Shown here piece by piece: positions 39,375 to 50,078 of a stretch of 50,394 nucleotides of DNA. The position numbers were made by a program, and so were the translations under genes. Origin of the DNA: Brenneria alni (GTDB lineage Bacteria > Pseudomonadota > Gammaproteobacteria > Enterobacterales > Enterobacteriaceae); contig NZ_MJLZ01000032.1 of assembly GCF_003666245.1 (NCBI RefSeq), positions 1 through 50,394 of the forward strand, given 5' to 3'. Each line of letters starts with the position of its first letter. Within the stretch, counting starts at the first letter, position 1. The notes beneath the pieces were generated by a model that was given only the letters and a program-made list of their open reading frames with translations, did not search any database and had not been told where the DNA came from.

Positions 39375-39833
39375 ATGAAATCGTATTTACTGGCAGTGAT
39401 ATTGTTGTTCTCCGGCCCCGGCCTGGCGGCCACGCTCAACGGCAAGGTGGTGAAAGTCATTGACGGCGACACCATCGTGGTGCGTCAAAACGGCGTCAGC
39501 TATCGTATCCGTATGTTGGGCATTGATGCGCCGGAATATCATCAGCCTTACGGTAAGGATTCCCGCCGGGCGCTAGATAGGCAGATTGGCGGGAAACGGG
39601 TGACGGTACAATATGATGAAAAGGATCGGTACGATCGCTATTTGGGTACGGTCTATTACCGGAATAACAATATCAACCTTAACCTGCTGCGCAACGGCGA
39701 GGTGTGGGTATACAAACAACACCGCCACAACCGCGAGTTAATGCGCTATGAAAACGCGGCTCGCCAGCAACGGCTGGGCCTGTGGCGTCACCCCCATCCT
39801 CAAGCCCCCTGGGTATACCGCCAGACGCACTAA
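39375..39833 (+). CDS. Secreted staphylococcal-nuclease-like (thermonuclease) protein
   Basis: A 152-residue SNase-fold protein with a short signal peptide (MKSYLLAVILLFSGPGLA, cleavage near 18). Nuclease residues are in place: DGDT at 30-33, RIRML with R44/R46, GIDAPE at 49-54 and EKDRYDRYLG around 82-91, which supplies the second catalytic arginine. It probably cuts DNA or RNA in the periplasm or outside the cell, Ca2+-dependent by family. The frame opens at GTG 39345, but ATG 39375 starts the signal peptide and has GGGAAAG upstream. It sits between ilvY and ilvA, where E. coli K-12 has no such gene. Its biological role is unknown to me. Confidence 0.88.
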   Translation: MKSYLLAVILLFSGPGLAATLNGKVVKVIDGDTIVVRQNGVSYRIRMLGIDAPEYHQPYGKDSRRALDRQIGGKRVTVQYDEKDRYDRYLGTVYYRNNNINLNLLRNGEVWVYKQHRHNRELMRYENAARQQRLGLWRHPHPQAPWVYRQTH

Positions 39834-39912
39834 ATGGAACAGGAATCGCTCCTTGCCTGGCGTTCAAACCATTTATCCACGGAAAAGAGCGTTATCGGAA
39901 CAACGTCAACCA

Positions 39913-41457
39913 TTAGCCCGCCAGAAAGAAGCGGAATGATGGATTGCTGGTTTCATCATGGCACTCATAGCCCAGCGCCTGTAAATGTTGCTCAAATTCT
40001 GGATCGCGCGCTCCCAGCTCAAATGCCGCCAGCACCCGACCAAAATCCATGCCGTGGCTGCGATAGTGGAACAATGAAATATTCCAGTGTGTACCCAACG
40101 TATGCAGGAATTTCAACAGTGCCCCCGGCGATTCAGGAAATGCGAAGCTATACAGCCTTTCCGTCAGCGGTTTCGATGGCCGTCCGCCCACCATATAGCG
40201 CACATGCAGTTTAGCCATTTCATCATCGGATAAATCCACCACTTCATAGCCGCCCGCAGACAACTCGGCAATGATCTCTTTGCGTTCCGGGTGGCCACGC
40301 GTCAGGCGCACGCCAACAAAAATGCAGGCATCTTTGGCATTTGCATAGCGGTAGTTAAACTCGGTGACGAAACGACCGCCCAGCAGTTGGCAGAATGTCA
40401 GAAAGCTGCCTTTTTCCTCCGGGATAGTGACCGCCAGCAAGGCTTCCCGCTGCTCGCCCAACTCGCAGCGTTCAGAAACGTAGCGCAAACCGTGAAAATT
40501 GACGTTGGCGCCAGACAACACATGCGCCAAACGCTCACCCTGAATCTGATGCTGCTGGATGTACTTTTTCATCCCCGCCAGCGCCAGTGCGCCAGACGGC
40601 TCGGCAACGGCACGCACATCTTCAAACAGATCTTTTACCGCCGCACAGATAGAGTCGCTGTCCACGGTGATCACATCGTCCAGATATTCCCGGCAGAGAC
40701 GGAACGTCTCATCACCAATACGCTTAACCGCCACCCCTTCGGCAAACAGCCCCACACGCGCCAGATCAACCGGATGACCGGCGTCCAACGCCGCCCGCAG
40801 ACAGGCAGAGTCTTCCGCCTCCACACCGATGACCTGGATCTGCGGCATAAGCTGCTTGATCAACACCGCGACCCCCGCCGCCAGACCGCCGCCGCCGACC
40901 GGCACAAAAACCCGGTCCAGATGCGCGTCCTGCTGTAGCAGTTCCATCGCCAGCGTGCCCTGCCCGGCAATGACTGCCGGGTGATCGAACGGCGGCAAAA
41001 AAGTCATATGCTGCTGCCGGGACAGTTCGATCGCTTTGGCTTTTGCTTCATCAAAGTTCTCACCATGCAACAGCACTTCACCGCCAAAACCACGCACCGC
41101 ATCGACTTTGATATCTGCCGTGGCGACCGGCATGACAATCAATGCGTTAATACCAAGTTTACTGGCGGAAAGCGCCACGCCCTGCGCATGGTTACCGGCG
41201 GATGCGGTCACCACGCCGTGTGATTTCTGTTCGTCGTTCAATCCGGCCATCATCGCGTAAGCACCGCGCAGCTTAAAGCTGTGCACCGCATGACGATCCT
41301 CACGCTTGACCAGAATGACATTACCCAGCCGTGAAGAAAGTTTGTCCATTTTCTCCAGCGGCGTAACCTGCGTAACTTCATAAATCGGCGAGCGCAGGAT
41401 GGCCCGCAGGTACTCCGCGCCACAGGGGGCGGAAGGAAGAGGTTGTGACACAGCCAT
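39913..41457 (-). CDS. ilvA: Biosynthetic threonine ammonia-lyase
   Basis: A 514-residue PLP enzyme (E. coli 514). The PLP lysine is in HSFKLRGAYAM and the phosphate-binding glycines in VPVGGGGLAAGV. Two C-terminal ACT-like domains (SFLTFCQLLGG, GALLKFLHTLG) bind isoleucine for feedback control. It makes 2-oxobutanoate for isoleucine. It is the last gene of ilvGMEDA, 5 bases after ilvD. Confidence 0.97.
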   Translation of the reverse strand: MAVSQPLPSAPCGAEYLRAILRSPIYEVTQVTPLEKMDKLSSRLGNVILVKREDRHAVHSFKLRGAYAMMAGLNDEQKSHGVVTASAGNHAQGVALSASKLGINALIVMPVATADIKVDAVRGFGGEVLLHGENFDEAKAKAIELSRQQHMTFLPPFDHPAVIAGQGTLAMELLQQDAHLDRVFVPVGGGGLAAGVAVLIKQLMPQIQVIGVEAEDSACLRAALDAGHPVDLARVGLFAEGVAVKRIGDETFRLCREYLDDVITVDSDSICAAVKDLFEDVRAVAEPSGALALAGMKKYIQQHQIQGERLAHVLSGANVNFHGLRYVSERCELGEQREALLAVTIPEEKGSFLTFCQLLGGRFVTEFNYRYANAKDACIFVGVRLTRGHPERKEIIAELSAGGYEVVDLSDDEMAKLHVRYMVGGRPSKPLTERLYSFAFPESPGALLKFLHTLGTHWNISLFHYRSHGMDFGRVLAAFELGARDPEFEQHLQALGYECHDETSNPSFRFFLAG

Positions 41458-41462
41458 TATTA

Positions 41463-43313
41463 TCAGCCTCCCAGCTTGCTCTTATCACGAACTGCGCCTT
41501 TATCGGCACTGGTTGCCAGGCTGGCATAAGCACGCAACGCAAAAGACACCTGACGATCGCGCTGACGTGGCGTCCAGGCCGCGTCTCCACGCGCCAGCTC
41601 AATTTCACGACGGCGTGCCAATTCACTTTCCGCCACGTCCAGTACAATGCTGCGACCAGGAATATCGATGGCAATCATATCTCCATCCGCCACCAGACCG
41701 ATGGTGCCGCCACTGGCAGCCTCAGGGGAAGCATGACCAATAGACAGGCCGGACGTCCCGCCAGAGAAACGACCGTCGGTGATCAGCGCACAGGCCTTAC
41801 CCAGCCCCATCGATTTCAGGAAGCTGGTGGGATAAAGCATTTCCTGCATTCCCGGCCCGCCTTTCGGCCCTTCGTAACGGATAACCACCACGTCGCCCGC
41901 CACCACTTTACCGCCGAGAATCGCCTCTACCGCATCATCCTGGCTTTCATACACTTTGGCCGGGCCACGGAACACCAGGCTGCCTTTATCCACACCCGCC
42001 GTCTTCACAATACAGCCGTTTTCCGCCAGATTACCGTACAGCACGGCCAGACCGCCATCCTGACTATAGGCGAACTCACGGGAACGAATACAGCCTTCGT
42101 GCCGATCGACATCCAGCGAATCCCAGCGGCAATTCTGCGAGAACGCCTGCGTGGTGCGGATACCGGCTGGCCCCGCAGAGAACATCTTTTTCACATCGTC
42201 GTTACGGGTCAGCATCACGTCATATTCCGCCAGCGTTTCCGGCAGGTTTTTGCCCAGCACATTGTATACATCACGGTGCAGCAGGCCGGCACGATCCAGC
42301 TCGCCCAGAATGCCAATCACCCCGCCGGCACGGTGCACATCCTCCATATGATATTTCTGCGTACTCGGCGCAACTTTGCACAGATGCGGAACCTTGCGCG
42401 ACAAACGGTCAATATCTTCCATGGTGAAATCGACCTCCCCTTCCTGCGCCGACGCCAGCAAATGCAGTACGGTGTTAGTCGAGCCGCCCATAGCGATATC
42501 CAACGTCATGGCATTCTCAAACGCGGCTTTATTGGCAATGTTGCGCGGTAACACCCGGGTGTCATCCTGTTCGTAATAGCGTTTAGCCAGTTCGACAATG
42601 CGCTTGCCGGCATTCAGGAATAGATCCTTACGATCGGCGTGAGTCGCCAGCAGCGAGCCATTGCCCGGCTGCGAAAGGCCCAACGCCTCGGTCAGACAAT
42701 TCATGGAGTTGGCGGTAAACATACCGGAACAGGAACCGCAGGTCGGACAGGCTGAACGCTCAATCTGATCGCTGTCGGCATCGCTGACGTTCGGGTTCGC
42801 CCCCTGAATCATGGCATCCACCAGATCGAGTTTGATTATCTGATCGGAAAGCTTGGTTTTCCCGGCTTCCATCGGCCCACCGGAGACAAAGATCACCGGA
42901 ATATTCAGGCGCAGCGAAGCCATCAGCATTCCTGGGGTAATTTTGTCGCAGTTGGAAATACACACCATAGCATCGGCGCAGTGCGCATTAACCATGTATT
43001 CAACCGAATCGGCAATCAGTTCACGCGAAGGCAGAGAATAGAGCATACCGCCATGCCCCATCGCAATACCGTCATCAACCGCAATAGTATTGAACTCTTT
43101 CGCCACGCCGCCGGACGCTTCGATTTGCTCTGCAACCAGTTTTCCCATATCGCGCAAATGCACATGGCCAGGAACGAACTGGGTGAATGAGTTAACCACC
43201 GCGATAATCGGCTTGCCAAAATCGTCGTCGGTCATTCCGGTGGCTCGCCACAAAGCTCGGGCACCGGCCATGTTACGTCCGTGCGTGGTTGTGGCTGAAC
43301 GGTACTTAGGCAT
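41463..43313 (-). CDS. ilvD: Dihydroxy-acid dehydratase
   Basis: A 616-residue Fe-S dehydratase, the E. coli length. Cluster-binding cysteines lie in [10 protein letters not shown] and [13 protein letters not shown]; the C-terminal [19 protein letters not shown] is typical. It makes the 2-oxo acids of Val and Ile. It sits between ilvE and ilvA in the operon. Confidence 0.98.
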   Translation of the reverse strand: MPKYRSATTTHGRNMAGARALWRATGMTDDDFGKPIIAVVNSFTQFVPGHVHLRDMGKLVAEQIEASGGVAKEFNTIAVDDGIAMGHGGMLYSLPSRELIADSVEYMVNAHCADAMVCISNCDKITPGMLMASLRLNIPVIFVSGGPMEAGKTKLSDQIIKLDLVDAMIQGANPNVSDADSDQIERSACPTCGSCSGMFTANSMNCLTEALGLSQPGNGSLLATHADRKDLFLNAGKRIVELAKRYYEQDDTRVLPRNIANKAAFENAMTLDIAMGGSTNTVLHLLASAQEGEVDFTMEDIDRLSRKVPHLCKVAPSTQKYHMEDVHRAGGVIGILGELDRAGLLHRDVYNVLGKNLPETLAEYDVMLTRNDDVKKMFSAGPAGIRTTQAFSQNCRWDSLDVDRHEGCIRSREFAYSQDGGLAVLYGNLAENGCIVKTAGVDKGSLVFRGPAKVYESQDDAVEAILGGKVVAGDVVVIRYEGPKGGPGMQEMLYPTSFLKSMGLGKACALITDGRFSGGTSGLSIGHASPEAASGGTIGLVADGDMIAIDIPGRSIVLDVAESELARRREIELARGDAAWTPRQRDRQVSFALRAYASLATSADKGAVRDKSKLGG

Positions 43314-43393
43314 TCTCTTATTACTCCAGTATTAACTTAATGGGTGATGGCAAAACGCGCCATCACCTGAATCTGTCTGCCATAATGGGTCGA

Positions 43394-44320
43394 TTAACGG
43401 TTCACTGGATCCAGCCAGCCCCATTTATCTTCGGTTTCACCGGTAAACAGACCAAAGAATGCCTGTTGCAGTTTTTTCGTTACCGGGCCGCATTTGCCGA
43501 TACCGACCTGAATACCGTCAACGCTGCGCACCGGCGTAATTTCAGCGGCGGTGCCGGACATAAAGACTTCGTCAGCCAGATATAGCGACTCACGCGATAG
43601 CACTTGCTCACGGATTTCGAAACCTAACGTTTTTGCCAGCTTGATAATGGCGTCACGCGTAATACCTGGCAGCGCGGAAGAGGTAAACGGCGGCGTGAAA
43701 ATGATGCCGTCTTTCACTTCAAACAGGTTTTCACCCGCGCCTTCGGAAACGTAACCATGCACATCCAGCGCAATTCCTTCCTGATAGCCATGACGACGGG
43801 CTTCACTCCCCACCAGCAGCGATGAAAGGTAATTCCCCCCGGCTTTCGCCGCAGTCGGAATCGTATTCGCCGCGACACGGTGCCATGACGACACCATAGC
43901 GTCGATCCCCTGATCCAGCGCCTCTTCACCCAGATAAGCCCCCCACGGGAACGCGGCGATGATCACATCCGTTTCATAGCCGTCCGGCGGGTTTACGCCC
44001 ATACCGACATCACCAACAAACACCAGCGGACGAATATAGGCGCTGGACAGGTTGTTCCGGCGCAGCGTTTCACGGCACGCTTCCATCAGTTCATCAACGC
44101 TCTGTCGCAGTGGCATACGGTAGATTTTCGCCGAGTCATGCAGGCGCTGCATATGTTCACGGTGACGGAACACCACCGGCCCTTTGTGAGAACTATAGCA
44201 ACGAACGCCTTCAAATACGGATGTCCCATAATGCAAGGCATGTGACATAACATGAACTTTAGCTTCCGCCCACGGAACCATTTCCCCGTTAAACCAAATG
44301 TAATCAGCTTTCTTGGTCAT
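43394..44320 (-). CDS. ilvE: Branched-chain amino acid aminotransferase
   Basis: A 308-residue fold-type IV PLP transaminase (E. coli 309). The PLP lysine is in AAKAGGNYLSSLL, and MSHALHYGTSVFEGVR is the N-terminal signature. It carries out the last step of Val, Ile and Leu synthesis. It lies 24 bases after ilvM. Confidence 0.98.
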   Translation of the reverse strand: MTKKADYIWFNGEMVPWAEAKVHVMSHALHYGTSVFEGVRCYSSHKGPVVFRHREHMQRLHDSAKIYRMPLRQSVDELMEACRETLRRNNLSSAYIRPLVFVGDVGMGVNPPDGYETDVIIAAFPWGAYLGEEALDQGIDAMVSSWHRVAANTIPTAAKAGGNYLSSLLVGSEARRHGYQEGIALDVHGYVSEGAGENLFEVKDGIIFTPPFTSSALPGITRDAIIKLAKTLGFEIREQVLSRESLYLADEVFMSGTAAEITPVRSVDGIQVGIGKCGPVTKKLQQAFFGLFTGETEDKWGWLDPVNR

Positions 44321-44344
44321 TTTTTATTTTCCTTACTCTCTATG

Positions 44345-44608
44345 TTAGGCGCTGAACTGCTGTGATGTTGTCATTGGCTGAATTTCAACATAAGCAATAT
44401 CCAGCAATTTACTCAATTGCGCCGACAATAAATCTATCGGACGATGACTGGCGACGGTCAGCTCAATATTAATGCGATCGTCAGTACTGGTGGTTTGTGC
44501 CACGTTCATAGCACAAACCTGGAAGCCACGGTGACGGACTACGCGCAATACACGCTCCAGAATCTCTGGGCGGAAGCGGGCCTGAATCGAAAGCTGATGG
44601 TGTGTCAT
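44345..44608 (-). CDS. ilvM: Acetolactate synthase II small subunit
   Basis: An 87-residue single ACT-domain protein (E. coli 87), starting MTHHQLSIQARFRPEILERV. It is needed for activity of the IlvG large subunit. It is 17 bases downstream of ilvG. Confidence 0.96.
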   Translation of the reverse strand: MTHHQLSIQARFRPEILERVLRVVRHRGFQVCAMNVAQTTSTDDRINIELTVASHRPIDLLSAQLSKLLDIAYVEIQPMTTSQQFSA

Positions 44609-44625
44609 TGTGTTTTCTCCGGCTA

Positions 44626-46272
44626 TTATTCTGTTTTATCCAACATCGTTTCATTACCGGCGCCGGGTGGCACCAACGGCCAGACATTCTCGTATTCATC
44701 AATGGAGACATGCAGTAAATATGGCCCTTTGCTGTTAAATAGGGCATCCAGTGCGGCATCAATCTGATCTTTACGGGTGATACGCTGGCCGGGAATATCA
44801 AAAGCACTGGCCAGCGTCAAGAAATCAGGGTTATCGGAGAGGTTGGTTTCACTATAGCGTTCATCAAAAAACAGTTGTTGCCACTGTCGAACCATGCCTA
44901 ATCGTTGGTTATCCAGCAGAACGATCTTCAGCGGCAACCGTTTTCGCTTGATGGTGCCCAACTCTTGAACATTCATCATAAAAGAACCGTCCCCCGAAAT
45001 ACAGATGACCATATCATCAGGGCGGGCAACCTGCGCCCCCACGGCGGCGGGTACGCCAAACCCCATGGTGCCGAGGCCACTGGAGGTGATGAAATTTTCG
45101 GGACGGCTGAATGTCATATGTTGAGCCGCCCACATTTGGTGCTGACCAACATCCGTCGTCACAACCGTATCCACCGTCTTGCGATCAGAGATAGCTTTCA
45201 ATAATGCAGGGGCATAAATCGCCTGTCCGGGATGATCGTAGCGCCAGGGGTGTTCGGCTTTCATCATAACAGCACACTGTTGCCATACTTTAATGTTCAG
45301 CGGCTGCTGCAAAGCAGGCAACAACGCTTTCAAATCCCCTTGCAGCGCCACATTCGCCTGACGCAGTTTACTCAGCTCGGCAGGATCGATATCCATGTGA
45401 ATCACCTTGGCATTCGGCGCAAACGTATTCAGTTTACCCGTCACCCTATCGTCAAAACGGGCGCCTACGGCAATCAACAGGTCACATTGCTGAACCATCA
45501 GGTTTGCCGCTTTTGTACCGTGCATACCAATCATACCCAGATAATAGGGATGATTGGCATCTACGCTACCTAACCCTTTCAGCGTGGCGACGGAAGGCAT
45601 TTCGGTCGTGGAAATAAACTCACGCAAAGCGGGAACCGCCTGCGCCATACCCACACCACCGCCAATGTACAACACCGGCTTCTGCGCTTTCACCAGCATA
45701 TCGCGGGCCTGTTCAATACCCTGTCTGGGGAAATCAACGCCGTTTTCAACAGGCGAAAAATGCCGAGCAAAATCCCCCACCGCCAGTTGAATATCTTTAG
45801 GAATATCAACCAGAACAGGCCCCGGACGCCCGCTACTGGCAATAGCAAACGCCTGAGCCATCACATCCGGCAAAGACTCCAGCGATTCAACCAGGAAACT
45901 GTGCTTCGTACAGGCCAGAGACAAACCTAATACGTCTATCTCCTGAAACGCATCCGTGCCGATAAGGGCAGAACCCACCTGCCCCGTAATAGCAACAATG
46001 GGAACAGAATCCAATAACGCATCAGCCAGCCCGGTGATCAGGTTCGTCGCGCCAGGGCCAGAAGTCGCGATACATACCCCAACCTTGCCGGTTGCACGGG
46101 CATAGCCAATCGCTGCTATTGCAGCACCTTGTTCATGGCGACACAACAGGTGTTCTACGCCTCCGTCATAAAGTGCATCATAGACCGGCATTATCGCGCC
46201 TCCAGGATAACCAAAAACGGTCTCCACTCCCTGCGAATGCAACGCCTGTACCACCCACTGAGCCCCATTCAT
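44626..46272 (-). CDS. ilvG: Acetolactate synthase II large subunit, intact
   Basis: A 548-residue TPP enzyme (E. coli 548 when intact). The start [15 protein letters not shown], the catalytic glutamate in [16 protein letters not shown], and the TPP motif [15 protein letters not shown] are present. There is no frameshift, unlike E. coli K-12, so this valine-insensitive isozyme should be active. ATG 46272 with GGGGAAATAACG upstream is the family start; the frame is open to 46305. Confidence 0.97.
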   Translation of the reverse strand: MNGAQWVVQALHSQGVETVFGYPGGAIMPVYDALYDGGVEHLLCRHEQGAAIAAIGYARATGKVGVCIATSGPGATNLITGLADALLDSVPIVAITGQVGSALIGTDAFQEIDVLGLSLACTKHSFLVESLESLPDVMAQAFAIASSGRPGPVLVDIPKDIQLAVGDFARHFSPVENGVDFPRQGIEQARDMLVKAQKPVLYIGGGVGMAQAVPALREFISTTEMPSVATLKGLGSVDANHPYYLGMIGMHGTKAANLMVQQCDLLIAVGARFDDRVTGKLNTFAPNAKVIHMDIDPAELSKLRQANVALQGDLKALLPALQQPLNIKVWQQCAVMMKAEHPWRYDHPGQAIYAPALLKAISDRKTVDTVVTTDVGQHQMWAAQHMTFSRPENFITSSGLGTMGFGVPAAVGAQVARPDDMVICISGDGSFMMNVQELGTIKRKRLPLKIVLLDNQRLGMVRQWQQLFFDERYSETNLSDNPDFLTLASAFDIPGQRITRKDQIDAALDALFNSKGPYLLHVSIDEYENVWPLVPPGAGNETMLDKTE

Positions 46273-46359
46273 CGTTATTTCCCCAACATCTTGTGCGAAT
46301 AACAAAATTCTCTACTACTAACCATCTTCTGTTCCCTTACCTTATATATTATACCCAAC

Positions 46360-46394
46360 AAAAAAACCCCCGACCTTTCGGTGCGGGGGGTTTC
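46360..46394 (-). terminator. ilv attenuator terminator
   Basis: On the minus strand AACCCCC...GGGGGTT forms a strong stem around CGCACCGAAAGGTC, followed by T7. It lies between the leader peptide and ilvG, so it is the attenuator stopped or passed according to ribosome stalling in ilvL. Confidence 0.9.
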
Positions 46395-46413
46395 TTGAAT
46401 TCGGGCCTGATTT

Positions 46414-46527
46414 CTAAGCCATTCGTCGTCCAAGTGCTGCCCCGCACGGTGGGATAATAATCACCACCACGCTAATCACGACTAGGCTAATCACTAGAGA
46501 GAATGCTTTCATAAATAGAGTGTTCAT
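46414..46527 (-). CDS. ilvL: ilv operon leader peptide
   Basis: A 37-codon frame from ATG 46527 to TAG 46414. Its core VISLVVISVVVIIIPPCGAA matches the E. coli IlvL peptide. It holds six Val, five Ile and four Leu codons, the control codons for attenuation. The N-terminus (MNTLFMKAFS) is longer than in E. coli (32 residues); ATG at codon 6 is an alternative start. Neither start has a strong ribosome site. Confidence 0.9.
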   Translation of the reverse strand: MNTLFMKAFSLVISLVVISVVVIIIPPCGAALGRRMA

Positions 46528-46556
46528 TAATCTACTGTCGAACGAATGCCTACAGA

Positions 46557-46584
46557 GTTATCACAGTCAGGCACGATATGACAA
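46557..46584 (-). promoter_or_regulatory. Candidate ilvLG promoter
   Basis: On the minus strand TTGTCA (46584-46579) and GATAAC (46562-46557) are 16 bases apart, about 30 bases before ilvL. AT-rich DNA lies upstream. The remainder of 46585-47010 has no gene that I can see. Confidence 0.45.
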
Positions 46585-47010
46585 CAATATTTTCGGCATT
46601 TTTCTATAACGCAGAATAATAACTGCTAAAAAATAGAGTGTAATCATAAGGTAGCAGATATTCTGGTTAATTTCGTCACAACCGTAAATTTGGGCAGTTC
46701 GGCGATTAACTAGCAAGCTGATGGTAACAACGTTTCACTGTCAGCGAACGTTATCAGCTGGCCAGAGCGGTGTCTGATTATTATATCAGTTCTTTCAGCG
46801 TAGGTGCCAATTTCCGGGCAGTGCAATAGAAGCAAGTCGCCCCAATAGGCCAATGCCATAAGCTGCTTTTGCGATAAGCTACGCACTCAACAGGCAATAT
46901 ATTGAGAAAATAGACTATTTTCCAATACCGCTGCACAAAAGCACAATCGTCTTATCCCTTCTTTGTCAGTTATTACGCATCATGCCTACCCTTGGTTAAG
47001 GAGGAACAGT

Positions 47011-48537
47011 ATGTCACTGGCAGTTACCTACACACGGGCAATGATAGGCGTACAGGCACCGGATGTATCCATTGAGGTACATATCAGCAACGGATTACCT
47101 GCCCTCACGCTGGTCGGCTTGCCAGAAACCACCGTCAAAGAGGCTCGCGATCGCGTACGCAGCGCACTCATCAATTGTGGGTTTTCATTCCCGGCCAAAC
47201 GTATTACCGTCAATCTGGCTCCTGCCGACCTTCCAAAAGAAGGAGGCCGTTATGACCTCCCCATCGCCTTAGCCATTCTCGCGGCCTCAGAACAAATCAA
47301 AGGGGAAAGGTTAAAGCACTATGAGTTTCTCGGCGAACTGGGCCTCTCAGGCGCTCTACGATCGGTCAACGGAGCCATTCCGGCAGCGTTGGAAGCCATA
47401 AAATCAGGCCGCCAGTTAATCCTGCCCGACGGCAATAAGCAGGAAATGACACTGATCCCTCATGGAGAAGCACTAATGGCAGGACATCTGCTGCAAGTTT
47501 GTGCGTTTTTACAAGGTGAAGAAGAACTGACCCGTTGCAGCAATATTCCACAGGAAGCGCAGATAGATAGTGACGAACCTGACCTGAAAGACATTATTGG
47601 TCAGGAGCAGGCAAAGCGGGCACTGGAGATCGCCGCAGCCGGCGGTCATAACCTGCTATTACTTGGGCCGCCAGGGACGGGGAAAACGATGTTAGCCAGC
47701 CGGCTTGGCAACCTGATGCCTCCGTTAAGCAATGAAGAGGCACTGGAAAGCGCTGCGATCAATAGCCTGATAAATATTGACGCCACTATGACACGGTGGC
47801 GAACCAGGCCATTCAGGGCGCCTCATCATAGCGCCTCCATGGCGGCTCTGGTTGGCGGCGGTTCGCTGCCTAAACCAGGTGAAATTTCTCTGGCGCACAA
47901 CGGCGTACTGTTTCTCGATGAGCTACCCGAATTTGAGCGCCGAGTTTTAGACTCACTGCGCGAACCATTGGAGGCAGGAGAAATCATCATCTCCCGTACC
48001 CGGGCAAAAGTATGCTACCCAGCCAGAGTTCAATTGGTTGCTGCGATGAACCCCAGTCCTTCCGGCCATTATCAGGGAATTCATAATCGTCTGCCTGCAC
48101 GGCAGATTTTACGCTATCTCAGTAAGCTTTCTGGCCCATTTTTGGATCGCTTTGATATTTCTATTGAAGTTCCTTTGTTGCCACCCGGTATATTACGCCA
48201 GCAGATTTGTCAGGGCGAAAGCAGCGCAGCCGTGAGGGAACGTGTACTCGCCGCACGACAGAAACAACTTCAGCGGGCCAATAAAATTAACGCACTGTTA
48301 AAACCCAGTGAAATAGAAAAATATTGTCAGCTAGGGCCGGATGATGCGGTCTATCTGGAAGAGGTGATGAGCAAACTGGGGTTATCCGTACGTGCCTGGC
48401 ACAGAATACTGAAGGTCGCCCGTACCATCGCCGATCTTGGCGGGCAAACGGATATACATCGAAAACATCTTGCGGAAGCACTGAGTTACCGATGTATGGA
48501 TCGCCTGCTCATTCAACTCCACAAAAATCTGGAATAA
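47011..48537 (+). CDS. yifB: YifB (ComM-like) Mg-chelatase-family AAA+ ATPase
   Basis: A 508-residue protein (E. coli YifB 506). The N-terminal ChlI-type domain starts MSLAVTYTRAMIGVQAPDVS; Walker A GPPGTGKT is at 219-226 and Walker B in GVLFLDELPEF; the C-terminal helical domain is present. Homologues called ComM act as helicases that aid branch migration in natural transformation. ATG 47011 has AAGGAGG upstream and is preferred to an in-frame start at 46963. Confidence 0.95.
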   Translation: MSLAVTYTRAMIGVQAPDVSIEVHISNGLPALTLVGLPETTVKEARDRVRSALINCGFSFPAKRITVNLAPADLPKEGGRYDLPIALAILAASEQIKGERLKHYEFLGELGLSGALRSVNGAIPAALEAIKSGRQLILPDGNKQEMTLIPHGEALMAGHLLQVCAFLQGEEELTRCSNIPQEAQIDSDEPDLKDIIGQEQAKRALEIAAAGGHNLLLLGPPGTGKTMLASRLGNLMPPLSNEEALESAAINSLINIDATMTRWRTRPFRAPHHSASMAALVGGGSLPKPGEISLAHNGVLFLDELPEFERRVLDSLREPLEAGEIIISRTRAKVCYPARVQLVAAMNPSPSGHYQGIHNRLPARQILRYLSKLSGPFLDRFDISIEVPLLPPGILRQQICQGESSAAVRERVLAARQKQLQRANKINALLKPSEIEKYCQLGPDDAVYLEEVMSKLGLSVRAWHRILKVARTIADLGGQTDIHRKHLAEALSYRCMDRLLIQLHKNLE

Positions 48538-48611
48538 AGACAAGCACAGTTTGGCAACTGGCATAAAAAGCAAAAATCAAAACCCTTATTGAGCGGGGAT
48601 TGTAACCTGAC

Positions 48612-48638
48612 AGTAAAAAGGGGCTTTCGCCCCATTTT
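48612..48638. terminator. Bidirectional terminator between yifB and maoP
   Basis: AAAAAGGGGC-TTTC-GCCCCATTTTC forms a GC stem flanked by A and T runs, between the convergent yifB and maoP genes. Confidence 0.75.
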
Positions 48639-48640
48639 CA

Positions 48641-48979
48641 TTAATCATCACTCTCGGTGTATTCTTCAACCGCATCCATTTGCGGCTTACCGCCTGACAG
48701 CGTGTGGAAGCGCTTAGGACGACGAATACGATCCATATACTTAGACCATATCTTTTCCATGTCCGTTTCAGCCTTACGTTCACCGCGGCACATCGCAACA
48801 AACTGTATTTCTTCCTCAGTGGCTGGTTCGCGTTTACCCAGATCAAGTTCGTTAAAAGCATAACCATGTCGTTCCAGCAATTGTGCTTCTTTAATAGTAA
48901 AGTCGCCATGCCGGGAAAAACCACGTGGGTAAAACTTGTTATCAAAAAAACGATTATTGGTAAAGAAGCTTTCCGCCAT
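48641..48979 (-). CDS. maoP: Macrodomain Ori organisation protein
   Basis: A 112-residue DUF413 protein (formerly YifE), the E. coli length, starting [20 protein letters not shown] and ending with an acidic tail. With the nearby maoS site it insulates the Ori macrodomain of the chromosome. The frame stays open to 49063, but ATG 48979 is the family start and has TAGGAGCG upstream. It is divergent from hdfR. Confidence 0.94.
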   Translation of the reverse strand: MAESFFTNNRFFDNKFYPRGFSRHGDFTIKEAQLLERHGYAFNELDLGKREPATEEEIQFVAMCRGERKAETDMEKIWSKYMDRIRRPKRFHTLSGGKPQMDAVEEYTESDD

Positions 48980-49098
48980 CTTACACGCTCCTAATTCTCT
49001 TATGGTCGTGCTGTTTATGGCGCGGAGTATTAGATAGGCTTGACATTGTGTAAAACAAAACATTTAAATCATTACGACAAATTTTTTTGGAGATAGGC

Positions 49099-49926
49099 GT
49101 GGATACCGAATTACTGAAAACCTTTCTGGAAGTCAGCAGGACAAGACACTTTGGTCGCGCCGCAGAATCACTCTACCTGACACAGTCAGCGGTCAGTTTT
49201 CGCATCCGTCAGTTAGAGACTCAACTTGGTGCAAATTTATTCACCCGTCATCGCAACAACATTCGCCTAACGCCAGCAGGAGAGCGACTTTTACCCTATG
49301 CAGAAAGCCTGATTGGCACCTGGCAGCTTGCCAAAAAAGAGGTCGTTCGATCGCAGCAGCATAGCCTCCTTTCGATTGGAGCAACCGCCTCGTTGTGGGA
49401 AGCGTATCTAACACAGTGGTTGCAGGCGCTTTATAAACAACGGCCATTACTACAGTTGGAAGCACGTATTGCACTACGCCATTCGCTGGTAAAGCAACTG
49501 CATGAACGTCAGTTGGATCTGCTTATCACAACCGAACAACCCAAAATGGAGGAGCTAGCGAGCCAGCTTCTCGGAAATTTCTCATTATCCCTTTTTGCTT
49601 CAGAAAAAAACGAGACAAATCAGGAGTTGTCTTACATCAAACTAGAATGGGGAGCTGATTTCAATCAGCAGGAAAGTCGCCTGTTGGCCAGTGAGCAGCT
49701 CCCAACACTCACTACAACATCAGCCCATCTGACCCGTCAGTTACTGGCAACAATCGGTGGCTGTGCCTTTTTACCCAGCCACTGGGCACAACAATACACT
49801 CACCTGAAAGTATTAGAGGATACCCCTGTGGTTGTTCGTCCGTTTTATGCGGTCTGGTTGCAAAACAGCGACCAGCAGGCGCTGATTCGGCAGCTACTAA
49901 AAAACCCCATCGAAGTCGCATTATAA
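49099..49926 (+). CDS. hdfR: LysR-type regulator HdfR
   Basis: A 275-residue LysR-family regulator starting at GTG 49099 ([20 protein letters not shown]), as in E. coli (279). The helix-turn-helix spans about 18-40. In E. coli it represses flhDC and acts on glutamate synthase genes. A TTG at 49087 in frame is an alternative but lacks family support. Confidence 0.93.
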   Translation: MDTELLKTFLEVSRTRHFGRAAESLYLTQSAVSFRIRQLETQLGANLFTRHRNNIRLTPAGERLLPYAESLIGTWQLAKKEVVRSQQHSLLSIGATASLWEAYLTQWLQALYKQRPLLQLEARIALRHSLVKQLHERQLDLLITTEQPKMEELASQLLGNFSLSLFASEKNETNQELSYIKLEWGADFNQQESRLLASEQLPTLTTTSAHLTRQLLATIGGCAFLPSHWAQQYTHLKVLEDTPVVVRPFYAVWLQNSDQQALIRQLLKNPIEVAL

Positions 49927-49957
49927 TATTTGTTTGAGTACGAAATCGGTGGGGGTT

Positions 49958-49998
49958 TTAAACATGCTCCGGTTAACCTGAGCATGTTTTAATCTTTT
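49958..49998 (+). terminator. Terminator of hdfR
   Basis: AACATGCTC (49961-49969) pairs with GAGCATGTT (49980-49988), followed by TTAATCTTTT. Confidence 0.75.
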
Positions 49999-50039
49999 AC
50001 GAACAGATAAATAATGTGAATGGGGCGAGAAAAGCACAG

Positions 50040-50076
50040 CAAAAAAAACCCTTCACAATAAGGTGAAGGGTTTTTA
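50040..50076 (-). terminator. Terminator of the rrn-aspT-trpT transcript
   Basis: AACCCTTCAC pairs with GTGAAGGGTT around CTTATT, followed on the minus strand by a T8 run, just after tRNA-Trp. Confidence 0.88.
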
Positions 50077-50078
50077 TC

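Noticed and set aside
41445-42551. 368-codon plus-strand open frame
   Set aside because: It lies fully antisense to ilvD and ilvA ends and its translation is rich in His/Arg/Gln with no domain; a shadow of codon bias.
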